Shown piece by piece: positions 1 through 4,250 of a stretch of 6,028 bases of DNA. The stretch is from positions 856,928 to 862,955 of the forward strand of contig JABUUQ010000002.1 in NCBI GenBank assembly GCA_021443125.1. Direction: 5' to 3'. Below the pieces are notes generated by a model. The model searched no databases. It was not told the origin of the DNA and saw nothing but the letters and a program-made list of their open reading frames with translations. The stretch is from Bacteroidales bacterium (lineage in GTDB: Bacteria > Bacteroidota > Bacteroidia > Bacteroidales > P3). Within the stretch, counting starts at the first letter, position 1. Each line of letters starts with the position of its first letter. The translations under genes and the position numbers were made by a program.

Positions 1-987
1 AAGAGAGCAAAGGGTGTTGTTATAGAATCTTCATTGGATAAGGGCAGGGGTTATGTAGCAAAAATCCTTGTTCAAGATGGAACAATACACCAAACCGATT
101 TTGTTCTTGCAGGAGCTAATTATGGTAGAGTGAAAGCAATGTATAATGAAAGAAATCAGCTTGTTACCGAAGCAGGTCCTTCTTCTCCTATATTGTTATT
201 GGGATTGAATGGAGCTCCTCAGGCTGGTGATACTTTCAATGTTGTTCAAAGTGAAAAAGAAGCAAAAGATTTGGCAACAAAACGTCTGCAACTACAAAGA
301 GAACAAGGACTTCGTACACAAAAACATATTACTCTCGACGAGATAGGCAGAAGAATTGCAATAGGCGACTTCAAGGAATTGAACATTATCTTGAAAGCCG
401 ATGTGGATGGTTCAGTAGAAGCACTTGCAGACTCATTACTAAAACTTTCAACACCAGAGGTTCAAGTAAATGTAATACACAAATCAGTCGGACAGATTAC
501 AGAATCAGATGTTCTTCTTGCAACGGCTTCAAATGCTGTGATTATAGGTTTCCAAGTAAGACCTTCACAAGGAGCAAGAAAGCTTGCAGAGCAGGAACAG
601 ATAGATATACGACTTTACTCAATCATCTACGACGCAATCAACGAGTTGAAAGATGCTATCGAGGGTATGCTTTCACCAGAGATAAAAGAGAAAGTTGTTT
701 GTAATCTTGAAGTTAGAGAGACATTTAAGATTTCAAAAGTTGGAACAATTGCCGGATGTTTCTGCACCGAAGGAAAAATCAACAAGAATACCAAGGTGCG
801 TTTGATTCGTGATGGTATAGTTGTCTATACTGGAGCTTTGGCTTCATTGAAGCGTTTCAAAGATGAAGTCAAAGAAGTTGTTGTTGGTCAAGACTGCGGT
901 TTGAACATAGAAAACTTCAACGACATAAAAGTTGGCGACATTATCGAAGGATACGACCAAATAGAAATAAAGAGAACTCTAAAATAA
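1..987 (+). CDS. infB: Translation initiation factor IF-2, C-terminal part (5' end outside window)
   Basis: IF-2 is the GTPase that brings initiator fMet-tRNA to the 30S subunit and promotes subunit joining. The frame is open from base 1, giving 328 visible residues; the TTG at 34 is internal, not a start. The G domain lies upstream of the window. Visible residues 1 to about 95 match the domain II beta-barrel (KGVVIESSLDKGRGYVAKI). Domain III begins near residue 126 (ELNIILKADVDGSVEAL). Domain IV (C2), which binds fMet-tRNA, covers about 240-328 and contains the signature GTIAGCFCTEGKI with the family's conserved Cys at 253, then SLKRFKDEV and the usual ending DIIEGYDQIEIKRTLK. The C terminus is full length for the family. 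The last codons form one arm of a hairpin whose loop holds the stop codon, and a tRNA-Arg gene starts 15 nt after the stop. No frameshift or odd composition is visible. The identification is very secure. Confidence 0.98.
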   Translation, partial: KRAKGVVIESSLDKGRGYVAKILVQDGTIHQTDFVLAGANYGRVKAMYNERNQLVTEAGPSSPILLLGLNGAPQAGDTFNVVQSEKEAKDLATKRLQLQREQGLRTQKHITLDEIGRRIAIGDFKELNIILKADVDGSVEALADSLLKLSTPEVQVNVIHKSVGQITESDVLLATASNAVIIGFQVRPSQGARKLAEQEQIDIRLYSIIYDAINELKDAIEGMLSPEIKEKVVCNLEVRETFKISKVGTIAGCFCTEGKINKNTKVRLIRDGIVVYTGALASLKRFKDEVKEVVVGQDCGLNIENFNDIKVGDIIEGYDQIEIKRTLK

Positions 988-998
988 AAGTTCTCTTT
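969..998 (+). terminator. Stem-loop spanning the infB stop codon (candidate terminator or processing site)
   Basis: The arms AAAGAGAACT (969-978) and AGTTCTCTTT (989-998) are perfect inverted repeats of 10 bp, with a 10-nt loop that contains the TAA stop (985-987). The stem is AT-rich and only a short T stretch (TTT, within the arm) precedes GC, so an intrinsic terminator is possible but not strong. The next gene, tRNA-Arg, starts 5 nt after the stem. The hairpin could therefore instead protect the 3' end of infB mRNA or mark a cleavage point between mRNA and tRNA. The pairing is seen directly; its function is inferred. Confidence 0.5.
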
Positions 999-1002
999 GC
1001 AA

Positions 1003-1074
1003 GGCCTCTTAGTTCAACGGATAGAACGGAAGTTTCCTAAACTTTAAATGAGGGTTCGATTCCCCCAGGGGCTA
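1003..1074 (+). tRNA. tRNA-Arg (anticodon CCU, reads AGG)
   Basis: A complete cloverleaf can be folded by eye. The acceptor stem is GGCCTCT (1003-1009) with AGGGGCT (1067-1073), and the discriminator is A1074. The D stem is GTTC/GAAC around loop AACGGATA, which has the invariant GG. The anticodon stem GAAGT/ACTTT closes loop TTCCTAA with anticodon CCT at 1036-1038. The variable region is AAAT. The T stem GAGGG/CCCCC closes the classic loop TTCGATT. Oddities are a G1-U72 terminal wobble, a U-G pair inside the acceptor stem and an A-C mismatch at the second T-stem pair. CCA is not encoded (CAA follows), so CCA-adding enzyme would be needed. The gene lies 15 nt after the infB stop and may be cotranscribed with it. 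Confidence 0.93.
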
Positions 1075-1110
1075 CAAAATAAAATTATTTGAAAATTTTA
1101 GACTATTGTT

Positions 1111-1141
1111 CCGTAGATTTCTTACGGCGTTTGGATTTTTT
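1111..1141 (+). terminator. Weak terminator-like hairpin after tRNA-Arg
   Basis: CCGTAG (1111-1116) pairs with TTACGG (1122-1127): five Watson-Crick pairs plus a closing G-U, around a 5-nt loop. A run of six T (1136-1141) follows, but 8 nt after the stem, so it is not a textbook rho-independent terminator. The position is suitable: it lies between the plus-strand tRNA and the 3' end of the convergent protease gene, and the T run overlaps that gene's stop codon. Confidence 0.35.
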
Positions 1142-1970
1142 ATTCTTTGGGTTCAGTAATTTTTTCCTTGCTTTTGTTTTTCCTTTCATAAAAGACAATG
1201 TATGCACCTATGCAAAGTGCAGAAACTATTGCCATAATTATGGATGAAGCGTTTATTGCCGAATCGGATTGCAAACTTTCTTCTAATCCCAAATACAAGA
1301 TAGTAACCACTGTTGCGTTGTTGAGAAAATGTGCTAATATGTTGGTCCAGATGTTGTTAGAGTAGTGGTAGATGATACCTAACACAAAACCTAAAATAGT
1401 TCTTGCTATGAAATTAGACATATCAAAATGCACAAGAGAAAACAACATTGACGCCAAAACTATACCAATCCAAGCGTTTTTTGTTGCCTGAATAAGAAGT
1501 TTTTGCACTCCAGCTCTGAAAAACCATTCTTCGAAAATGGCAGGAAGCACGGCAACGACAAACAAAATAAGGATATAACCACCAAAATCTGCTTTGCTAA
1601 TCCATTGTTGTATGATATCATCGGTGTTTTGTGTGGAAAAAATCGAAACAAGAAAGTTGGACATAAATATCAGTGCAACAGCAAGTAAGAATTCCAACCA
1701 ATGCGATTTTCTATTAAAAGTGTCAATGATTTCTTGCTTGTTCCCAAAATACAGATGAAAAATCAGCATAGGCAGTCCGAAGGAAAAAATTGTTGAAAGT
1801 GCTTGCAAGATAATTGTTGCGGTAACATTTTCGGAAAGATTGCCACCTTTTTGAAACAAAAGCACGAAAACAACGCTTGCAATGGTCATCACTCCAAACG
1901 AACATAGTGCTACAAATATCAAAGTCCAGAATTTTTTCATAGGACTGTATTCTTTACCCAAGAAATTCAT
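1140..1970 (-). CDS. CPBP (CAAX protease/bacteriocin-processing, Abi) family intramembrane metalloprotease
   Basis: This is a 276-residue polytopic membrane protein with about seven or eight hydrophobic segments (roughly 14-38, 52-75, 92-112, 131-146, 165-181, 188-201, 208-228, 242-260). The three CPBP signature motifs are all present: EEWFFRAG with E147, E148 and R152 (EExxxR), FSLVH with F177 and H181 (FxxxH), and HFLNN with H214 and N218 (HxxxN/D). These form the presumed metal-binding glutamyl/histidyl active site inside the membrane, so the enzyme looks intact. The C-terminal tail (about 261-276) is charged and probably cytoplasmic. Bacterial relatives serve in prenyl-protein-like processing, bacteriocin self-immunity or unknown roles; the substrate here cannot be told. 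The ATG at 1970 is used; an ATG ten codons further in (MKKFWTL) is an equally plausible start just before the first membrane segment. The gene is separated from the upstream operon by a terminator, so it probably has its own promoter, which I could not identify. It is convergent with infB-tRNA. Confidence 0.93.
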   Translation of the reverse strand: MNFLGKEYSPMKKFWTLIFVALCSFGVMTIASVVFVLLFQKGGNLSENVTATIILQALSTIFSFGLPMLIFHLYFGNKQEIIDTFNRKSHWLEFLLAVALIFMSNFLVSIFSTQNTDDIIQQWISKADFGGYILILFVVAVLPAIFEEWFFRAGVQKLLIQATKNAWIGIVLASMLFSLVHFDMSNFIARTILGFVLGIIYHYSNNIWTNILAHFLNNATVVTILYLGLEESLQSDSAINASSIIMAIVSALCIGAYIVFYERKNKSKEKITEPKE

Positions 1971-2013
1971 ATTCTAATTGTTTTATTCTGTAAATTAGTG
2001 TGTTATATTATAC

Positions 2014-2058
2014 AAAAAAGATGACTCCACACCGAAAAAACATGCAAGAGTCATCTTT
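2014..2058 (-). terminator. Rho-independent terminator closing the mrp operon
   Basis: On the minus strand, AAAGATGACTC (2058-2048) and GAGTCATCTTT (2027-2017) form a perfect 11-bp stem. The 3' arm runs into a continuous T stretch (six T at 2019-2014 in minus-strand sense). The loop is large, 20 nt. It lies 38 nt past the DUF2795 stop and 43 nt before the protease start, so it separates the two transcription units. Confidence 0.8.
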
Positions 2059-2074
2059 CAAATAGTGTTTTTTA

Positions 2075-2090
2075 TAGGATAATAATCCTA
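2075..2090. repeat. Small perfect hairpin TAGGAT-AATA-ATCCTA between the DUF2795 stop and the terminator
   Basis: This is a 6-bp perfect inverted repeat with a 4-nt loop, starting 6 nt after the DUF2795 stop codon on the minus strand. No T run follows it in either direction, so it is not a terminator by itself. It could act as a 3' mRNA-stabilising element together with the larger hairpin 16 nt further on, or be chance in AT-rich DNA. Confidence 0.45.
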
Positions 2091-2096
2091 AACGGT

Positions 2097-2318
2097 TTAA
2101 TATTCTTCGTCGTTGAAGAAGAAATCCTCTTTTGTTGGATAATCTGGCCAAATATCTTCTATTGAATCATATACATCGCCTTCATCTTCAATCTCTTGCA
2201 AGTTTTCAACAACCTCTGCAGGTGCTCCACTTCTTTGAGCAAAGTCTATAAGTTCTTCTTTTGTTGCTGGCCATGGTGCATCTTCCAAATGAGATGCTAA
2301 TTCTAAACTCCAATACAT
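2097..2318 (-). CDS. DUF2795 domain protein, small and highly acidic
   Basis: This 73-residue protein starts MYWSLELASHLEDAPWPATK. The pattern 'L-x-x-x-x-W/F-P-A-x-K-E-E-L-I-x-x-A-x-x-x-G-A-x-x-x-V-x-x-L' followed by 'Y-x-S-x-x-D-I' (residues 11 to 57) is what I recognise as the DUF2795 fold, a short helical domain of unknown function seen in Bacteroidota and Actinomycetota. By my count it has 22 Asp/Glu against three Lys/Arg, and three Trp (W3, W16, W57). It has no signal peptide or membrane segment, so it is expected to be cytosolic. The tail FFFNDEEY is rich in aromatic and acidic residues. It is the last gene of the operon, 25 nt after the adenosyltransferase stop, with an A-rich leader and no Shine-Dalgarno. 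Its function is unknown; the charge would fit a binding partner or a nucleic-acid mimic, but that is speculation. Confidence 0.9.
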   Translation of the reverse strand: MYWSLELASHLEDAPWPATKEELIDFAQRSGAPAEVVENLQEIEDEGDVYDSIEDIWPDYPTKEDFFFNDEEY

Positions 2319-2343
2319 ATATTCTTTATTTTTTATTTGTTAT

Positions 2344-2880
2344 TTACTTCCAAAAGCGTTCTGTTTTGTGTTTTTCTTTCATTACAAAACGAGCTGTGGT
2401 GAAAAGATAGTCGGACAATCTGTTCAAATACCTTAAAACATTGTTGTTTAGTCCGTAATTGTCGGCAACTTCAACGCAAAGTCTTTCGCATTTTCTGCAT
2501 AAAGTTCTTGCAACATGAATAGTGCATGCAGTACGAGAGCCTGAAGGTATTATAAACTGGTTTAATTTTGGAAGTTTGGCAGTCATTGCGTCTATCTTCT
2601 TTTCCAAAAATGCTACGTCTGCATCCAAAATATCGCCCATCTTATCCAAAAGTTCCTCTTTTTCGCATGCAACAATGCTTTCGCAGATAAAGAGTTTGTT
2701 TTGAATGATAGCAACTTCGTCTTTAAGGTCTTCGTTGGTCAGCATGGTGGAAACAAATCCCAAAACACTAACAAGTTCATCTATTTCGCCATAGGCCTGA
2801 ACTCTAAGGTCGTATTTCTTAACCCTTGTGCCACCAACCAAAGATGTGGTGCCATCATCACCTGTTTTTGTGTAAATCAT
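2344..2880 (-). CDS. Cob(I)yrinic acid a,c-diamide / cob(I)alamin adenosyltransferase, PduO (MMAB) type
   Basis: The enzyme transfers the 5'-deoxyadenosyl group of ATP to cob(I)alamin (or its precursor) to make coenzyme B12, and acts in the cytosol as a trimer. The 178 residues match the PduO-type family: the ATP-binding N-terminal motif YTKTGDDGTTSLVGG (3-17), GEIDELVS (31-38), the FIIPSGS segment (109-115), ARTLCRKCER (124-133) and LNRLSDYLF (152-160). By alignment from memory, D34, R125 and R129 correspond to the Asp and two Arg that matter at the active site and subunit interface in Lactobacillus PduO. The length is normal for a single-domain form. The position that is usually Ala in RTVCRRAER is Cys here, giving C128-x2-C131-x3-C135. 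It follows the NifU-like gene by 34 nt. Presumably it serves a B12-dependent enzyme such as methylmalonyl-CoA mutase, which is not in this window. The ATG at 2880 sits immediately before the conserved YTKTG, so the start is secure. Confidence 0.95.
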   Translation of the reverse strand: MIYTKTGDDGTTSLVGGTRVKKYDLRVQAYGEIDELVSVLGFVSTMLTNEDLKDEVAIIQNKLFICESIVACEKEELLDKMGDILDADVAFLEKKIDAMTAKLPKLNQFIIPSGSRTACTIHVARTLCRKCERLCVEVADNYGLNNNVLRYLNRLSDYLFTTARFVMKEKHKTERFWK

Positions 2881-2889
2881 TGTTCTATT

Positions 2890-2900
2890 AAGTTCTTAAA
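2890..2900 (-). repeat. Leader motif TTTAAGAACTT upstream of the adenosyltransferase gene
   Basis: The 11-nt sequence TTTAAGAACTT (minus strand) lies 9 nt before the adenosyltransferase start. The identical 11-mer lies 14 nt before the chosen mrp start (4016-4026). It is not a Shine-Dalgarno sequence. It could be a shared translational or regulatory element, or an AT-rich coincidence. Confidence 0.35.
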
Positions 2901-2914
2901 GTTTGTTTTTGTTC

Positions 2915-3160
2915 TTATACTCTTTCCACAGATTTGATTTCTGGAATAGCATCTTGAATAGCCAACTCAACATTTTGCTTCAAGGTCATCATGGCATAAG
3001 GACAAGAGCCGCAATGTCCTTGAAGTTCCACATTAACAACCTTATCGTCTGTAAGAGAAACAAATGCTATATCGCCACCATCCTGTTGAAGATACGGACG
3101 TATTTGTTCTATCGCATTCTTTACCTTTGCTTCCAATATTTGTCTTTCTTCTGTTGTCAT
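2915..3160 (-). CDS. NifU-like C-terminal domain protein (Fe-S cluster scaffold/carrier)
   Basis: This is an 81-residue stand-alone NifU C-terminal (Nfu-type) domain. The family pattern is clear: IRPYLQQDGGDIAFVSL (20-36), then VELQGHCGSCPYAMMTLKQNVE (44-65) with the CxxC pair C50 and C53. In this family the CxxC pairs of two subunits hold a [4Fe-4S] cluster for delivery to apo-proteins. No A-type or N-terminal domain is fused, which is common for small bacterial Nfu forms. It starts 16 nt after the mrp stop and is clearly co-transcribed with mrp. Its product probably works together with the Mrp ATPase, which lacks its own CxxC. The ATG at 3160 is the only sensible start (MTTEERQILEAKV); the leader is A/T-rich without Shine-Dalgarno. 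The cytosolic location is inferred from the absence of a signal peptide. Confidence 0.95.
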   Translation of the reverse strand: MTTEERQILEAKVKNAIEQIRPYLQQDGGDIAFVSLTDDKVVNVELQGHCGSCPYAMMTLKQNVELAIQDAIPEIKSVERV

Positions 3161-3176
3161 AATACTTTATAATTGT

Positions 3177-4001
3177 TTATTTTGTCTTTTCAATAATTTT
3201 GTCTGCCAAAGCCAAAAACGCCTGACACTCAGGAGTATCGTAGTTTGATGCTATAGGCGTTCCTTTGTCGTTGGATTCCGAAATAGAACAAGAGATAGGA
3301 ATTTCTCCCAAAAAGTCTATATTCAATTCTTGTGCCAAACCCTTGCCACCATCTTTGCCAAAAATGTAATATTTGTTGTTTGGCAATTCTTTAGGTGTGA
3401 AATAAGCCATATTTTCCACCAAACCAAGAATAGGTACCTTTATATCATCGTGGTCAAACATATTTATAGCCCTGCGAACATCTGCCACAGCCAATTGTTG
3501 TGGTGTGCAAACAAATATAGAGCCTGTAGTGTGGAAAGTTTGAACAAGTGTAAGTTGAATATCACCTGTTCCCGGAGGCATATCAAGCACCAAATAATCA
3601 AGTTCGCCCCAATAAGTTTCACTCAACAACTGTGTAAGTGCGTTGGCTGCCATAGGTCCTCTCCAAATCAAAGCAGATTGGGTATCAACCATAAAACCTA
3701 TAGACATAAGTTTAACTCCCAATCTTTCAACAGGTAGCATCCAATCTTTGCCGTCTTTTTCCATAGCAAGAATTTCCGCTTTGTCTATATTGAAAAGTGT
3801 AGGAATTGAAGGACCATATACATCTGCATCTGCCAAACCCACTTTATAACCTTTGGATGCAAGAGATATGGCAAGGTTTGCAGCAACAGTGCTTTTGCCT
3901 ACGCCACCTTTGCCACTGCCAACAGCTATAATATGTTTGATAGAGCTCATTGCTTTCTGAATGGCTTCTTCTCGTTTTTTCTTTTCTTCAAAAGGGTTCA
4001 T
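3177..4001 (-). CDS. mrp: Mrp/NBP35-family P-loop ATPase, iron-sulfur cluster carrier
   Basis: Mrp (ApbC) is a dimeric deviant-Walker ATPase that carries [4Fe-4S] clusters to target enzymes. From ATG 4001 the protein has 274 residues. KGGVGKS (31-37) is the deviant Walker A with signature K31; DADVYGPS (58-65) and DMPPGTGD (140-147) are the switch motifs, and IWRGPMAANALTQLL (112-126) is typical. The region that normally carries CxxC reads VENMAYFTPKELPNNKYYIFG (195-215) and has no Cys; only C165, C238 and C259 remain in the protein. The N-terminal DUF59/MIP18 domain found in many longer homologues (about 360 residues) is absent; residues 1-20 are a short charged helix. The frame is open further upstream to a TTG at 4052, but those 17 residues do not look like the family and lie in a hairpin loop at the predicted transcript start, so ATG 4001 is preferred. 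It is the first gene of the operon and is divergent from the helicase gene. Confidence 0.95.
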   Translation of the reverse strand: MNPFEEKKKREEAIQKAMSSIKHIIAVGSGKGGVGKSTVAANLAISLASKGYKVGLADADVYGPSIPTLFNIDKAEILAMEKDGKDWMLPVERLGVKLMSIGFMVDTQSALIWRGPMAANALTQLLSETYWGELDYLVLDMPPGTGDIQLTLVQTFHTTGSIFVCTPQQLAVADVRRAINMFDHDDIKVPILGLVENMAYFTPKELPNNKYYIFGKDGGKGLAQELNIDFLGEIPISCSISESNDKGTPIASNYDTPECQAFLALADKIIEKTK

Positions 4002-4015
4002 ATTCTTATAGTTAC

Positions 4016-4026
4016 AAGTTCTTAAA
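4016..4026 (-). repeat. Leader motif TTTAAGAACTT upstream of mrp
   Basis: This 11-mer is identical to the one in front of the adenosyltransferase gene (2890-2900), same orientation, 14 nt before the mrp ATG. Its core TTTAAGAAC also occurs in the opposite orientation at 4083-4091, just upstream of the mrp -7 box, so the two copies form a 9-bp inverted repeat bracketing the promoter and 5' leader. Confidence 0.35.
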
Positions 4027-4030
4027 TAGT

Positions 4031-4064
4031 TTTTGAAAGGGCAGAAAACCAACTTCTTTCAAAA
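4031..4064 (-). promoter_or_regulatory. Stem-loop at the predicted 5' end of the mrp operon mRNA
   Basis: On the minus strand, TTTTGAAAG (4064-4056) and CTTTCAAAA (4039-4031) are perfect 9-bp inverted repeats with a 16-nt loop. If transcription starts about 5-7 nt after the -7 box at 4071-4078, the stem begins at the very first bases of the mRNA. No T run follows, so it is not an attenuator of the intrinsic type. A 5'-terminal hairpin can protect mRNA from decay or act as a binding site. The pairing is seen; the role is inferred. Confidence 0.45.
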
Positions 4065-4070
4065 GATTTG

Positions 4071-4101
4071 CAAAGGTACTATTTTAAGAACAAATAAGCA
4101 A
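4071..4101 (-). promoter_or_regulatory. Predicted Bacteroidota-type promoter of the mrp operon
   Basis: The minus strand reads TACCTTTG at 4078-4071, a perfect match to TAnnTTTG, the -7 box of the Bacteroidota housekeeping sigma factor. A TTG at 4101-4099 lies 20 nt upstream, within the accepted spacing for the -33 element. The predicted start is near 4065, giving a leader of about 64 nt before ATG 4001. The -33 TTG lies inside the dyad at 4088-4139. Confidence 0.65.
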
Positions 4102-4139
4102 GAATAGTAACAATTATTTTTGAAATTCTTGCATTGTTC
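4088..4139. promoter_or_regulatory. Interrupted dyad overlapping the mrp -33 region (candidate operator)
   Basis: The outer arms are GAACAA (4088-4093) and TTGTTC (4134-4139); the inner arms are GCAAGAAT (4098-4105) and ATTCTTGC (4125-4132). All 14 pairs are perfect. The arms are separated by ATAA on the left and A on the right, with a 19-nt centre. The structure lies between two divergent genes, so no transcript ends here and a terminator role is unlikely. Overlap with the mrp -33 TTG suggests a regulator site, but no known operator is recognised. Confidence 0.45.
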
Positions 4140-4238
4140 CGATAAAATAAAATGGCGTTTTAATTTTTTCTTCCTTAGGAATAATTTTCTAAAAGCAAGT
4201 TTTATTTTTCAAATGGTCAAAAAAATTAAATTTTTCCT

Positions 4239-4246
4239 TATCTTTG
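4239..4246 (+). promoter_or_regulatory. Predicted -7 box of the helicase gene (TATCTTTG), implying a leaderless mRNA
   Basis: TATCTTTG matches TAnnTTTG exactly and ends 4 nt before the ATG at 4251. Transcription starting the usual few bases downstream would begin at or within a base or two of the start codon. No TTG is found at the expected -33 spacing; the upstream stretch is A/T-rich. An in-frame stop at 4227-4229 excludes an upstream start. Confidence 0.6.
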
Positions 4247-4250
4247 CAGT

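Noticed and set aside
992..999. TCTCTTTG as a -7 box for the tRNA-Arg gene
   Set aside because: It has one mismatch to TAnnTTTG at a conserved A, no TTG at -33 distance, and lies within the hairpin arm; too weak to call a promoter.
1081..1099. AAAATT/AATTTT inverted repeat after the tRNA
   Set aside because: Pure A/T arms of 6 bp in A/T-rich DNA are expected by chance and would not form a stable terminator.
1460..1905. Alternative-frame minus- and plus-strand open frames within the CPBP protease gene
   Set aside because: The protease frame has all three catalytic motifs and membrane segments; the others have no support.
2522..3849. Plus-strand open frames opposite the adenosyltransferase, NifU-like and mrp genes (60-135 codons)
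   Set aside because: No recognisable domains; low-complexity hydrophobic or basic composition; fully covered by well-supported minus-strand genes.
4002..4052. Extension of Mrp by 17 residues to a TTG at 4052
   Set aside because: The extra residues (MVFCPFKNYLRTC...) do not resemble the family, the TTG sits in a leader hairpin loop close to the predicted transcription start, and ATG 4001 gives a natural N terminus.
4171..4181. TTCCT-T-AGGAA short palindrome in the intergenic region
   Set aside because: Only 5-bp arms, not at a promoter-relevant position, no second copy seen.
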